The notes: generated by a model from the sequence alone, not told the origin. 64,000 bases of DNA from Streptomyces caniscabiei (GCF_014930365.1 NZ_JABXWI010000026.1:47285-111284), one strand, 5' to 3'. Shown: positions 7,422-16,513, counted from the first letter of the stretch. A program made the numbers and translations.

Positions 7422-9035
7422 TCAGCGCATCGACTCCGCACGTACTGGCGTCGCCGACTTCGCCTCCCGCGGCCCGGGCACCTCCGCGGACGCGCCCTCG
7501 CACTCCATCCCGCGGGGCAGCCGCAACGCCATCACCGCGCCGAGCACCAGCAGCGCCGCGCTCACCAGCAACGTCACATGCAGACCATGGACGAACGAGT
7601 CCCGGGCGGCATGCCGCAGCGCCTCCCCGGAGGACCCGCCCAGCCGGTCCGCGACCTCGTACGCCTCCCCCAGCGAGTGCCCGGCGGCAGCGGACGCCGA
7701 CGAAGGCACCCCCGGCACTGACGACAGCCCGGGCGCGTACGCCGCGTTCATCACACTGCCGAGGAGCGCGATCCCGATGCCGGCGCCCAGCTGGTAGGAG
7801 GTCTCGCCGATCGCGGACGCCCCGCCGGCCGACGACGCGGGTGCCTCGCTGAGCATCGACTCGTACGCCCCGAACAGGGTCGTCTCCAGGCCGAAGCCCA
7901 GCAGCACGAACCCGGCGAGCAGCAGCCCCGCGTTGTCGTGGCGTCCCATCGCGGTCAGCAGGACGACCGCGAAGGCGGTGAGGCAGAAGCCGGCGCAGAC
8001 CATGCGGCGCGGCCCGAAGCGGTGCAGCATGTGGGAGCCGACGAGCCCGGCGGCCATCGCGGCGACGGTCAGCGGCAGCAGCCGCAGGCCCGTCTCCAGC
8101 GGGGAGAGGCCGAGGACCAGCTGCAGATACTGAGCGGCGATCAGTTCGAGCCCCACCAGCGCGAGCATCGCGAGGACGATGCAGCCGACGGAGGTGCTGA
8201 ACGCGGGGCGCGCGAACATCCGCAGGTCGACCAGCGGATGGGTGCGGCGCCGCTGCCGTCGTACGAACGCGGCCAGCAGGGTGGCGCCGCCGAGGAGGGC
8301 GAGCGCGGTGCCCGGGTCGAAGGGCGGGTGGCCGCCGCCGAGCCGCTTGACGCCGAGGACGACGCCGAAGAGACCGACCGCGGCCGTCAGGGCGCCGATC
8401 ACGTCCCAGGGGCCGTCGCGGTCGCCCGTCGACTCGGGCAGCAGCAGCCGTCCGACGGGCAGGCTGACCAGCATCAGCGGGATGTTGACGAGGAAGACCG
8501 AGCCCCACCAGAAGTGCTCGAGGAGGAACCCGCCGAGGAGGGGTCCGACGGCCGCGCCCACGGCGGCGACCGCGCTCCAGATGCCGATGGCGAACGCCCG
8601 TTCGCGGCGGTCGGGGAAGACCTGGCGCAGGATCGACAGCGTCGCGGGCATGATCATCGCGCCGCCGACGCCGAGCAGGGCACGGGCCGCGATCAGCACC
8701 TGGGGGCTGTCCGCGAAGGCGGCGAGGGCGGAGGCGATGCCGAAGAGGGCGTAGCCGAGGAGGAGGATCCGTCTGCGGCCGACCCGGTCGCCGAGCGTGC
8801 CGAAGAGGATCAGCAGCGAGGCGCAGACCAGCGGGTAGACATCGACGATCCAGAGCAGCTCCATGGCGCTCGGCTTGATGTCCTCGGTGACGGCGGGCAC
8901 CGCCACGTGCAGCACGGTGGCGTCGACGGCGACGAGCAGCAGGCTGACGCAGAGGACGACGAGGACGACCCAGCGGTTGGCACCGGCCCCGGCGTCCCGA
9001 CGGCGTCGTGCGGCGGCCGTGGGCGTCCCGGACAT
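7422..9035 (-). CDS. MFS multidrug exporter, DHA2 (EmrB/QacA) family
   Basis: A 537-residue integral membrane protein with about 14 hydrophobic segments, the size and layout of DHA2 proton-driven exporters. The first helix carries the family sequence LLLVAVDATVLHVAVPAV with Asp in the membrane (motif D1-like). Motif A appears as GTLGDRVGRRRILLLGY, and motif C as GIWSAVAAVGAAVGPLLGG (GxxxGPxxGG). The 20-residue basic N-terminus is cytoplasmic. Substrates cannot be told from sequence; relatives export drugs, dyes and natural products. It is monocistronic with no regulator gene beside it. The 340-bp divergent region (9036-9374) shared with the next gene holds an imperfect 20-bp dyad at 9217-9236. 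Confidence 0.88.
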   Translation of the reverse strand: MSGTPTAAARRRRDAGAGANRWVVLVVLCVSLLLVAVDATVLHVAVPAVTEDIKPSAMELLWIVDVYPLVCASLLILFGTLGDRVGRRRILLLGYALFGIASALAAFADSPQVLIAARALLGVGGAMIMPATLSILRQVFPDRRERAFAIGIWSAVAAVGAAVGPLLGGFLLEHFWWGSVFLVNIPLMLVSLPVGRLLLPESTGDRDGPWDVIGALTAAVGLFGVVLGVKRLGGGHPPFDPGTALALLGGATLLAAFVRRQRRRTHPLVDLRMFARPAFSTSVGCIVLAMLALVGLELIAAQYLQLVLGLSPLETGLRLLPLTVAAMAAGLVGSHMLHRFGPRRMVCAGFCLTAFAVVLLTAMGRHDNAGLLLAGFVLLGFGLETTLFGAYESMLSEAPASSAGGASAIGETSYQLGAGIGIALLGSVMNAAYAPGLSSVPGVPSSASAAAGHSLGEAYEVADRLGGSSGEALRHAARDSFVHGLHVTLLVSAALLVLGAVMALRLPRGMECEGASAEVPGPREAKSATPVRAESMR

Positions 9036-9216
9036 GTACGTACCTCCCAGAATGCTCTCGCGTTCGGCGGAACCGGCGGGGCGGGGAGTCCCCGGCGGTC
9101 ACGGTTCGGGAGGAGCGGTGTCCCGGACCCGCGCAACGAATAGGCGAGCGAGCCGTCAGCGTACGCGAGTTCCCGCCGGTGGAACGTGGTGGGTGTCTCA
9201 TGGAACGCTCATGTGA

Positions 9217-9236
9217 CGTGTGGCATACGCCACGCG
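9217..9236. promoter_or_regulatory. Imperfect 20-bp dyad in divergent promoter region
   Basis: CGTGTGGCATACGCCACGCG is symmetrical at 16 of 20 positions, with GTGGC/GCCAC as its perfect inner arms. Its place between the divergent exporter and mannosyltransferase genes suits an operator, but no regulator gene is near. The rest of the 9036-9374 gap shows nothing I can name. Confidence 0.3.
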
Positions 9237-9374
9237 CCGGGCCGTCCACCGGTCCTCCATGGCTCCTTCATCACTCGTCCGTGGAGTTCCGCGGTCACGG
9301 ACCATCACGGTTCCTCATGGACCACTACGTGACGGCGTCCGGGCCGGTTCCCGGCGCCGTCGATAATCGAGCGC

Positions 9375-10592
9375 GTGACCGATCTTGCCACGCGCCCGGC
9401 GGCGCCCCTCCTGAGGCGGGCCGCCCCCGCGCTCCTCGGGTACGCGGCCGTGCGCGCCCTGGGCCTCGTCGCCCTCGCCGGGTGGAGCGCGGCCCGCGAC
9501 AAGAGCGCCCTGACGCTGCTGTCGGCCCGCTGGGACTCGCTCTGGTACACCCGGGTCGCCGACCTCGGTTACGGCTACGAGGTGCGGCTGCCGAACGGTG
9601 ACATCCACTCGAACCTGGCCTTCTTCCCGCTGCTGCCCTGGCTGGAGCGGGCGGTGTCCGCGGTGACGCCGCTGTCGTACGCCCATGCCGGTCTGGTCGT
9701 CGGCACCGTCGCCTCGCTCGCCGCGGCCTGGGGGATCTTCGCGGTCTCGGACCGGCTGTACGGACGCCGGGCCGGGGTGTGCGCGGTACTGCTGTGGGCC
9801 GTGCTGCCGGTCGGGGTCGTGCAGTCGATGGCGTACACGGAGTCGCTGTTCACCGCGCTGGCCGCCTGGTCGCTGTACGCCGTCCTCACCGGCCGCTGGG
9901 TGACGGCGGGCGCGCTCGCGGCGCTCGCCGGGCTGACCCGGCCGGTGGGGCTCGCGGTGGTGGCTGCGGTGTGGGCGGCGGCGATCGTGTCGTACCTACG
10001 GGAGCGGCGAGACACCCTCCCGCGCGCCGGGGGCCCCACCCCCGCTCCCCCGTTCGTACGAAACCGGGGCACGGATATATCGGGAGGCGCTCGCTGGTGG
10101 CCGCGCGCCCTCGGAATGCTCCTCGCTCCCCTGGGGGCGGCCGGCTATGTGCTGTGGGTCGGCCGGCGCACGGGCAAGGGCCCGCTCGGCTATCTGGACG
10201 TCCAGGCGGGGTGGCGCAACGGCTTCGACGGGGGCTACGCCTTCACGCGTTTCGTCGCCGACAAGTTCACGTCGTTCCCCTCGGCCCTGGCGGGTGTCGG
10301 GCTGATCATCGGAGTGGCGTTGATCATTTGGCTGTACGCGGTCTGTGTACGCCAGGGACAGCCACTCCCGCTGCTGGTCTATGCGGGGGTCGTCACCGCG
10401 CTGGCGCTGTGCGCGTCGAGCTACTTCGGCTCCAAGCCCCGGCTGCTGATGCCGGCCTTCCCGCTGCTGCTGCCGCTCGCGCGCGCTCTCGCCGGCGCGC
10501 GTACGTCCAGGTCAGCGGCGATTCTCGGCGGTGTCGCGGCGGTGTCGGCCCTCTACGGGGCGTTCTGGCTGAATGGTTCCGGTCCGCCGTGA
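9375..10592 (+). CDS. PIG-V/GPI mannosyltransferase-like membrane glycosyltransferase
   Basis: A 405-residue polytopic membrane protein with about 9-10 hydrophobic segments. The short loop after the first helix reads SARWDSLWYTRVADLGYGY, with FFPLLPWLERAV further on. The RWD-x-x-WY and FFPLLP elements are the hallmarks of bacterial relatives of the PIG-V mannosyltransferase (GT-C fold), in which the acidic loop residues serve the polyprenyl-phosphate-sugar donor. Such actinobacterial proteins probably glycosylate lipids or exported proteins outside the membrane; the acceptor is unknown. It begins at GTG 9375 without a clear Shine-Dalgarno. The last segment ends in FWLNGSGPP. A 240-bp AT-richer gap separates it from the PAP2 gene. 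Confidence 0.75.
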   Translation: MTDLATRPAAPLLRRAAPALLGYAAVRALGLVALAGWSAARDKSALTLLSARWDSLWYTRVADLGYGYEVRLPNGDIHSNLAFFPLLPWLERAVSAVTPLSYAHAGLVVGTVASLAAAWGIFAVSDRLYGRRAGVCAVLLWAVLPVGVVQSMAYTESLFTALAAWSLYAVLTGRWVTAGALAALAGLTRPVGLAVVAAVWAAAIVSYLRERRDTLPRAGGPTPAPPFVRNRGTDISGGARWWPRALGMLLAPLGAAGYVLWVGRRTGKGPLGYLDVQAGWRNGFDGGYAFTRFVADKFTSFPSALAGVGLIIGVALIIWLYAVCVRQGQPLPLLVYAGVVTALALCASSYFGSKPRLLMPAFPLLLPLARALAGARTSRSAAILGGVAAVSALYGAFWLNGSGPP

Positions 10593-10831
10593 CCGGGCCG
10601 CGACGGACAGCGAGCAGTCGGGTAATTCCGCACGTGCAATCGGTGAACGAATTCAAAAGGGCCGCAAAACGACCGCTCGACATTAGGCCATGGAATTGAA
10701 GGCCGAGTGGCGCAACGATTCGTCATTCAGCAGAAATAAACATCATTCTGAGAGGAATCCCACATCACGGCGTCATCACAAAGCCGGTGATTCACGCCGC
10801 GTACGAGCTCACTCGCTGTAACGTCGATTGA

Positions 10832-11857
10832 GTGCGTACCGAACTAAAGCCGACCCGTCTGGACCGGGTCTTCTCCAGGCTGGACCGTGAGCCGGAACGG
10901 CCGGCCCACATCGATGTACCGGTGATGACCCGCCACCGGGTGGTGCTGTTCGCCTCCACCCTGGCCTTCTACGTCGCCATCGTGTGGGCCGTCGTCATCA
11001 CGTCCTGGCTGGTCCGGCTCGACTGGCAGATCATGTTCTTCCGGCCGTACCAGCAGTGGCAGCAGATCCACGCCTTCCTGGACTACTACGTCGTCCTCGG
11101 CCAGCGCGGCCCCACCGCCGTGATGGTCGCCGCCTGGCTGGGCTGGCGCTCCTGGAGACAGCACACGCTGCGGCCGATGCTCGCGCTCGGCGTCTCGCTG
11201 CTGCTGCTGAACATCACCGTCGGCGCCGCGAAGCTCGGCATGGGCCGGCTCGGTCCGCACTACGCCACCGAGATCGGCTCCAACGAGATGTGGCTGGGCG
11301 GCGACATATTTCCTTCGGGACACACCGCCAACGCCGTGGTGACCTGGGGGATCCTGGCCTATCTGGCGTCGACGCCGAGGGCCAGGCGCTGGCTGTCCGC
11401 GCTGTCCGCCGTGATCTCGCTCGGCGTCGGCCTCACCACGGTCTATCTGGGCACGCACTGGTTGAGCGACGTCCTGCTGGGCTGGGCCGCCGGTCTGCTG
11501 ATCATGCTGGCGCTGCCCTGGTTCGAGCCGATGATCGCCCGCGCGGAGGTCTGGCTCTTCTCCGTACGGGACGCCTGGCGCGACCGTCGTACGGCGCCCG
11601 TCCCGGTGTCCGCGCCGGCGCCCGCCGTGGGCACGGCCCCGCTGCGGACACCCGCCGAGGAGCCCGCGAGCGCCCGGGAGACCGGCATCGCGGCCCGCGC
11701 CACCCACCCCCCGATCGTGCCGCTGCATCTGTCCCCCGGCCCGCATCTGACCAGGTCGGAGCGGACCCCGGTGACGCCGCTCGGCACCCGTAGGCCGCCC
11801 CACGCCGACCGGGTGGCCCGTAACGCGCCCTCCGCACGACCGGTCGCGGGCGGCTGA
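10832..11857 (+). CDS. PAP2-family membrane phosphatase
   Basis: A 341-residue membrane protein with about six hydrophobic segments between residues 35 and 220 and a Pro/Ala-rich cytoplasmic tail of about 100 residues. The three phosphatase motifs are in order: KLGMGRLGP (motif 1, variant of KxxxxxxRP, with Pro kept and the Arg displaced), FPSGHTAN (motif 2, catalytic His) and VYLGTHWLSDVLLGW (motif 3, H-x3-D). Family members remove phosphate from phosphatidic acid or undecaprenyl pyrophosphate at the outer membrane face. Beside a polyprenyl-phosphate-using mannosyltransferase, a role in lipid-carrier recycling is plausible but unproven. GTG 10832 is just downstream of a TGTAACGT -10-like sequence (10817-10824), suggesting leaderless translation. 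A strong terminator follows. Confidence 0.82.
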   Translation: MRTELKPTRLDRVFSRLDREPERPAHIDVPVMTRHRVVLFASTLAFYVAIVWAVVITSWLVRLDWQIMFFRPYQQWQQIHAFLDYYVVLGQRGPTAVMVAAWLGWRSWRQHTLRPMLALGVSLLLLNITVGAAKLGMGRLGPHYATEIGSNEMWLGGDIFPSGHTANAVVTWGILAYLASTPRARRWLSALSAVISLGVGLTTVYLGTHWLSDVLLGWAAGLLIMLALPWFEPMIARAEVWLFSVRDAWRDRRTAPVPVSAPAPAVGTAPLRTPAEEPASARETGIAARATHPPIVPLHLSPGPHLTRSERTPVTPLGTRRPPHADRVARNAPSARPVAGG

Positions 11858-11922
11858 CATCCGACCGGCCGGCGGCTGACACGAGACAGCGGGGCCCGGT
11901 ACGCACAGCCCATGCCCCGCAC

Positions 11923-11960
11923 GGCGAAGGCCCGGCTCCCGAGGGAGCCGGGCCTTCGCC
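11923..11960. terminator. Strong bidirectional terminator hairpin
   Basis: GGCGAAGGCCCGGCTCCC (11923-11940) is perfectly complementary to 11943-11960, an 18-bp stem with minimal loop. It lies between the convergent PAP2 and I78 genes and can serve both. Confidence 0.8.
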
Positions 11961-11986
11961 CGTCATGGACCGACGGCGTTCGGTTC

Positions 11987-12202
11987 TCAGCCCTTCCAGG
12001 CGCGCCTCACCCGGCCGTCCTCGACCTCCAGATTCAGCCGGCCGAAGCGGTACTCCATGGTGATGATCGCGCCCGGCGGCAGCTTTCTGACAGTGGACCA
12101 GCCGCGTTCGGCGGCGCGACGCTCGGCCTGCGGCGCCTCCAGACCGACGTAGGCGTCGGGGTCGTCCCGGGGCTCTTCGGAAGGGGTGGGAAAGGGTGCC
12201 AT
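11987..12202 (-). CDS. Peptidase inhibitor I78-like small protein
   Basis: A 71-residue protein from the ATG at 12202; a longer frame to 12274 is possible, but its extra residues look non-coding. The pattern EDPDAYVGLEAPQAERRAAERGWS, then VRKLPPGAIITMEYRFGRLNLEVEDGRV, fits the I78 (elastase-inhibitor type) family. That family forms a small wedge-like fold with a conserved 'R-x-L-x-P-G-x-x-x-T-x-D/E-x-R-x-x-R-L' core. There is no signal peptide, unlike many secreted I78 inhibitors, so the target may be an intracellular protease or the family label may be only structural. Shine-Dalgarno is weak. It is convergent with PAP2. Confidence 0.7.
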   Translation of the reverse strand: MAPFPTPSEEPRDDPDAYVGLEAPQAERRAAERGWSTVRKLPPGAIITMEYRFGRLNLEVEDGRVRRAWKG

Positions 12203-12274
12203 GACCGCCACGGTAGGCGGCCGGGGGCCCCGCTGTCGCCCCGCAGTCACGCTTCTGTCACAGAACCACGACAC

Positions 12275-12587
12275 CCGTTTCGGCCCAACGCAGTCACACG
12301 TACGAGCGGTTCCTTACGCCTTCCGCGTGCTGCCGAACGTAATTCCCGACCGCTTCGACACCATCACGAATAGCCCGTCGGAAAGCATGTCCGGGGCCGT
12401 GTGTGTCCGGTGCATGTCCAGCCTTTTCCCACCGATTCCCGGACGGTTCCCGGAAGTCCCCAGCTCATGGGAAATACACGGTTCCCCCACACTTCCCCCG
12501 TACGCCCCCTGTCGGAGCGGACCGGGGCACGCGCATCATGGCGTGCGTGCATCACGGGCCCAGGACGCGGCAGCGAAGGGGCGAGCG
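12275..12587. other. Divergent promoter region, I78 / ctaD
   Basis: About 310 bp upstream of ctaD without a credible gene. It is less GC-rich than the surroundings (for example around 12335-12385). I see no convincing consensus promoter or operator. Confidence 0.4.
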
Positions 12588-14318
12588 ATGGGGACCGAGA
12601 CCGTACAGGCGCCGACCCGGCCCGCGGGGGCGAGGACACCCGGGCGGCTGGTGGTCGACTGGCTGACCACGACCGACCACAAGAAGATCGGCCATCTGTA
12701 TCTGGTCACGTCCTTCCTGTTCTTCCTGGCCGCCGGCCTGATGGCGCTGGTGATGCGCGCCGAGCTGGCCCGGCCGGGCACCCAGATCGTGGACCACGAG
12801 CAGTTCAACCAGTTGTTCACCCTGCACGGCACGATCATGCTGCTGCTCTTCGCGACACCGACCTTCGCCGGGTTCGCCAACGAGATCATGCCGCTGCAGA
12901 TCGGCGCGCCCGATGTCGCCTTCCCCCGGCTGAACATGCTGTCGTACTGGCTGTTCCTGTTCGGCGGGCTGATCGTGCTGGGCTCGCTGCTGGTGCCCTC
13001 GGGGCCCGCCGACTTCGGGTGGTTCGCCTACGCGCCGCTGAACAACGCGGAACGGTCGCCGGGGATCGGGGCCGACATGTGGATCATGGGGCTGGCGCTG
13101 TCCGGGTTCGGCACGATCCTCGGCGCGGTGAACTTCCTGACCACGATCATCGGGATGCGCGGCCCCGGTATGACGATGTTCCGGATGCCGATCTTCACCT
13201 GGAACACGCTGTTCACGTCGATCCTGATCCTGATGGCGTTCCCGGTGCTCGCCGCGGCGCTGCTGGTCCTGGAGGCGGACCGGCGCTTCGGCTCACAGGT
13301 CTTCGACGCGGCCAACGGCGGCGCGCTGCTGTGGCAGCACCTGTTCTGGTTCTTCGGGCACCCGGAGGTCTACATCATCGCCCTGCCCTTCTTCGGGATC
13401 ATCACGGAGATCATCCCCGTCTTCAGCCGCAAGCCGATCTTCGGCTATCTGACGCTGGTCGGGGCCACGATGGCGATCACCGGGCTGTCGATCGTGGTGT
13501 GGGCGCACCACATGTTCGCGACGGGCGCGGTGCTGCTGCCGTTCTTCTCGTTCATGAGCTTCCTGATCGCCGTGCCGACCGGGGTGAAGTTCTTCAACTG
13601 GACGGGGACGATGCTGAAGGGCTCGCTGTCGTTCGAGACACCGATGCTGTGGGCGACCGGCTTCCTGGTGTCGTTCCTCTTCGGCGGGCTCACCGGGGTC
13701 ATCCTGGCCTCGCCGCCGATGGACTTCCACGTCACCGACTCCTACTTCGTGGTCGCCCACTTCCACTACGTCGTCTTCGGCACGGTCGTCTTCGCCACCT
13801 TCGCGGGGTTCTTCTTCTGGTGGCCCAAGTTCACCGGGAAGATGCTCGACGAACGGCTCGGCAAGATCCAGTTCTGGACGCTCTTCGTCGGCTTCCACAC
13901 CACGTTCCTGGTGCAGCACTGGCTGGGCGCCGAGGGCATGCCCCGGCGGTACGCGGACTATCTGGCCGCCGACGGTTTCACGGCCCTCAACACGGTCTCG
14001 ACGATCGGCTCCTTCCTGCTGGGCCTGTCCACGCTGCCGTTCCTCTACAACGTCTGGAAGACCTCCCGGTACGGCGTGCGGGTCGACGTCGACGACCCGT
14101 GGGGCTTCGGCCGGTCGCTGGAGTGGGCGACCTCGTGTCCGCCGCCACGCCACAACTTCGTGACGCTGCCCCGGGTGCACTCGGAGGCCCCCGCCTTCGA
14201 CCTGCACCATCCGAGGTTCGCGGCGATCACCCCGCCGCAGACGCGCAGGGGCCAGGAGCGGACACCGCACCCCCGGTTCGGTCAGGAACGGCCGACAGGC
14301 GGCCCCGAAGGATCCTGA
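12588..14318 (+). CDS. ctaD: Cytochrome c oxidase subunit I (aa3 type)
   Basis: The catalytic heme-copper subunit of aa3-type terminal oxidase, 576 residues and 12 membrane helices. The low-spin heme ligand is in LFTLHGTIM. HPEVYI carries the CuB His and the cross-linked Tyr. WAHHMF holds two further CuB His, and VAHFHYV supplies the heme a3 and heme a ligands. The K- and D-channel regions look intact. GAAGGGG lies 8-14 nt before the chosen ATG; an in-frame upstream ATG at 12186 lacks coding character. The C-terminal 70 residues form a polar tail. No ctaC, ctaE or qcr genes are nearby, so this copy is separated from the normal oxidase operon and may be a second subunit I isoform. Confidence 0.93.
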   Translation: MGTETVQAPTRPAGARTPGRLVVDWLTTTDHKKIGHLYLVTSFLFFLAAGLMALVMRAELARPGTQIVDHEQFNQLFTLHGTIMLLLFATPTFAGFANEIMPLQIGAPDVAFPRLNMLSYWLFLFGGLIVLGSLLVPSGPADFGWFAYAPLNNAERSPGIGADMWIMGLALSGFGTILGAVNFLTTIIGMRGPGMTMFRMPIFTWNTLFTSILILMAFPVLAAALLVLEADRRFGSQVFDAANGGALLWQHLFWFFGHPEVYIIALPFFGIITEIIPVFSRKPIFGYLTLVGATMAITGLSIVVWAHHMFATGAVLLPFFSFMSFLIAVPTGVKFFNWTGTMLKGSLSFETPMLWATGFLVSFLFGGLTGVILASPPMDFHVTDSYFVVAHFHYVVFGTVVFATFAGFFFWWPKFTGKMLDERLGKIQFWTLFVGFHTTFLVQHWLGAEGMPRRYADYLAADGFTALNTVSTIGSFLLGLSTLPFLYNVWKTSRYGVRVDVDDPWGFGRSLEWATSCPPPRHNFVTLPRVHSEAPAFDLHHPRFAAITPPQTRRGQERTPHPRFGQERPTGGPEGS

Positions 14319-14357
14319 TGGTCCCGGACTCCGGGGCGCCCGCCGAGGGTGTCCGGT

Positions 14358-15197
14358 TCAGTCGACGGCGACGACCGTGACGGAGAGGTCGTTGTGGGCC
14401 GTGTAGTACGGCTCGCCCTCCACCGGGCCGTGCGCCGACTCGGCGCGGGACCTGGGGTAGACGAAGACCGGGTGCTTGTCGACGACGTCGTCGAGCAGCC
14501 GGGCGACCCGCACCTTCGGTCCGTCCTCGCCCCCGGGCCGCAGCCACAGGTCCCAGTGGCCGGGCCGCAGTGCGCCGTAGGCCACGGTGAAGCGGACCTC
14601 GCCCGTGTCGCCGTGCGCCGTGAGGTCGGTCCGTACGGCGGTCAGCACCCCGTTCTGGTCGGTGAGTTCGGCGTACGCCCCGGTCGTGGGCTCGGCGCCG
14701 TACAGCCGGGCGGTCACCTCCAGCCGGCCCTCGCCGATGTGCAGTTCACCGGCCTCGGCGTGCGGGGAGCGCTCCCAGCTGCGGATGGTGAGGTTGCCGT
14801 GCTTGGTGCCGTACGGGATGCGGACGGCGATCCGCTCGGACGAGGCGGCGGGGGCGCGGTCGACGAGGGAGCGCAGGTCGTTGACGCCCGGGGACAGGCG
14901 GCGCGGCTCGTCCTCGGCCGTCTGGAGGTAGACGTCCCAGAAGCCCTCGGGGACGTCCGCGCTGCTCGGCAGCGCGGCCCTCAGCACACCGTCACCGGCC
15001 GGGGTGAGCGGCAGGCGCACCTCCCCCTCGCCGTCGCGGAGGACGAGCAGCAGATGGGCCGGGCCGGTCTCGCCGCGGTCGGGGACCTGGAAGGTCAGGC
15101 CGCCCGCGAAGTCGGCGACGCAGTCGGCGCGGGGGGTCGTGGCCCTGTCCTCCTGGTCGTCGCGGTGCGTGGACTGCTGGGGAGCCAGCGTCATCAT
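14358..15197 (-). CDS. Conserved protein of unknown function, paired with glycosyltransferase
   Basis: A 279-residue soluble protein, predicted rich in beta strands, with repeated 'FWDVYLQ' and 'HWDLWLRPGG' type segments (around residues 87 and 225), each followed by a strand with basic residues. The middle reads SERIAVRIPYGTKHGNLTIRSW. Similar domains follow GT4 glycosyltransferases in Streptomyces and are often just called 'transferase'. I see no catalytic motif. Its ATG overlaps the glycosyltransferase stop codon (ATGA, 15194-15197), so the two are translationally coupled and probably act together. The last gene of the unit; the stop is 39 bp from the convergent ctaD stop. Confidence 0.65.
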   Translation of the reverse strand: MMTLAPQQSTHRDDQEDRATTPRADCVADFAGGLTFQVPDRGETGPAHLLLVLRDGEGEVRLPLTPAGDGVLRAALPSSADVPEGFWDVYLQTAEDEPRRLSPGVNDLRSLVDRAPAASSERIAVRIPYGTKHGNLTIRSWERSPHAEAGELHIGEGRLEVTARLYGAEPTTGAYAELTDQNGVLTAVRTDLTAHGDTGEVRFTVAYGALRPGHWDLWLRPGGEDGPKVRVARLLDDVVDKHPVFVYPRSRAESAHGPVEGEPYYTAHNDLSVTVVAVD

Positions 15198-16456
15198 GCG
15201 GTGCGCCCCTTCTTGAGAACGGAACGTCCGGCATCCCGAACGGCGTACGCGCTGCCGAGCAGCGCGCCCCGGGTACGGTGCAGCGAACCGCGCATCCGGC
15301 CCACCGAGGAGGTGCCGCCGCGGGCGACGAGGTCGCCGAAGAGCGTCTCGTAACGCTCGGCGATGCGGGACGGGTCGAAGCGCTCGGAGTCCTTGAGCGC
15401 GGCCTGCGCCATCTGTCGGCGCCGGTCGTCGTCGTTGATGAGTTCCAGCAGACCGTCGGCGATGGCTTTGACGCTGCCGACCTTGACCAGGCGGCCGTCG
15501 ACGCCGTCGTCGATGATCTCGCCGGGACCGTGCGGGCAGTTGGTGGAGACCACGGGGAGGCCACAGCGCATGGCCTCGACGATCGTCATGCCGAACGACT
15601 CCAGGCTGGAGGTGACGGCGGCGAGGGACCCCTTGGCCCACTCGGGCTCGATGGGGTTGGCGGGACCCATCAGATAGACGTGGTTGTAGAGGCCCAACCT
15701 GTCGACGAGGGCGCGGAGTTTGTCCTTCTGCTTGCCGCCGCCGTAGATCCTGAGGCGCCAGTCGGGCCGCTCCTCGCGCACCTTGTCGAAGGCCTTGATG
15801 AGCAGGTCGTACCGCTTGACGGGCGCGAGGCGCCCGGCGGCGACGACCCACTTGCCGGTGCCGTCCGCCGGGTCGACGGTGGGTGCGGGCACCGGGTTGG
15901 GCACGGCCTGGAGGCGGACGCCGGGCAACCGCATCTTCGAGCCGTACGCGCGCGCGTCGGCCTCGGTGGTCGTGGTGAGGGCGTCGAGCCTCGGGTAGAC
16001 GCCGCGCAGCGTGGCGCGCAGGGCGGCGGAGTGGCTGTCGAGCGTGAGGTGTTCCTGGCCGACGCGGATCGGGCCGCGGCGGGTCTGGCGGGCCATGTGC
16101 ACGTTGAGTCCGGGCCGGGTGCCGACCAGGACGTCGGCGTCGACCGAGGCGAGGTGCTCGGCGATGCGCCGGTCGGTCATGACGCTGTACTGCCCGTAGC
16201 GGCCCTCCGCGCGCGGGAAGACCTTGGCGGGCCGCTCCAGATCGGCGTGGCCCTTGTCGGCGCCGCCCTCCCGGATGTCGACGAGGCCGCGCAGCCGGAC
16301 CCTCGGGTCGACGTCGAAGACCGGCTCGTCACGGTGGCGGAAGACGGAGACGATCTCCACGTCGTGCTGTTCGGCCAGGGTGTTCGCCAGGTTGTACGTC
16401 GTGCGGATCGTTCCCCCGATCCCGTACGCGTTGTGTATGAGGAAAGAAATGTGCAT
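15194..16456 (-). CDS. Glycosyltransferase family 4 (GT-B)
   Basis: A 420-residue cytoplasmic retaining glycosyltransferase. The N-terminal Rossmann half begins HISFLIHNAYGIGGTIRTTYNLA, the Gly-rich loop of GT4. The donor-binding half carries VVAAGRLAPVKRYDLLIKAF, LRIYGGGKQKDKL and the E-x7-E motif SLESFGMTIVEAMRCGLPVV, then NCPHGPGEIIDDGVDG. The 40-residue C-terminal tail is basic. Acceptor and sugar are not deducible; the resemblance is to enzymes that modify cell-wall glycopolymers. The ATG at 16456 is preferred (GGGGGAC 6-12 nt upstream); an earlier ATG at 16504 lies inside a tandem repeat. Co-translated with the next gene. Confidence 0.85.
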   Translation of the reverse strand: MHISFLIHNAYGIGGTIRTTYNLANTLAEQHDVEIVSVFRHRDEPVFDVDPRVRLRGLVDIREGGADKGHADLERPAKVFPRAEGRYGQYSVMTDRRIAEHLASVDADVLVGTRPGLNVHMARQTRRGPIRVGQEHLTLDSHSAALRATLRGVYPRLDALTTTTEADARAYGSKMRLPGVRLQAVPNPVPAPTVDPADGTGKWVVAAGRLAPVKRYDLLIKAFDKVREERPDWRLRIYGGGKQKDKLRALVDRLGLYNHVYLMGPANPIEPEWAKGSLAAVTSSLESFGMTIVEAMRCGLPVVSTNCPHGPGEIIDDGVDGRLVKVGSVKAIADGLLELINDDDRRRQMAQAALKDSERFDPSRIAERYETLFGDLVARGGTSSVGRMRGSLHRTRGALLGSAYAVRDAGRSVLKKGRTA

Positions 16457-16482
16457 GCGTCCCCCGAGCCCCCTGTTTTCAC

Positions 16483-16513
16483 TGATCACCGTCAATGTGA
16501 TCAACCGTCAATG
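16483..16513 (-). promoter_or_regulatory. Two tandem TGATCA-CCGTCAATG repeats upstream of GT4
   Basis: TGATCACCGTCAATG (16483-16497) is directly followed by TGATCAACCGTCAATG (16498-16513), differing only by one inserted A. The pair ends 27 bp upstream of the glycosyltransferase start, a position suited to a regulator binding as tandem dimers. Confidence 0.4.

Noticed and set aside
9217..9236. TetR-type operator for the exporter as a finding
   Set aside because: Only 16 of 20 positions symmetric and no regulator gene nearby; kept as a low-confidence feature only.
7198..9249. Long Arg-rich open frame opposite in phase to the MFS exporter
   Set aside because: Shadow of the exporter gene; composition Arg/Pro/Gly with no domain, caused by GC bias.
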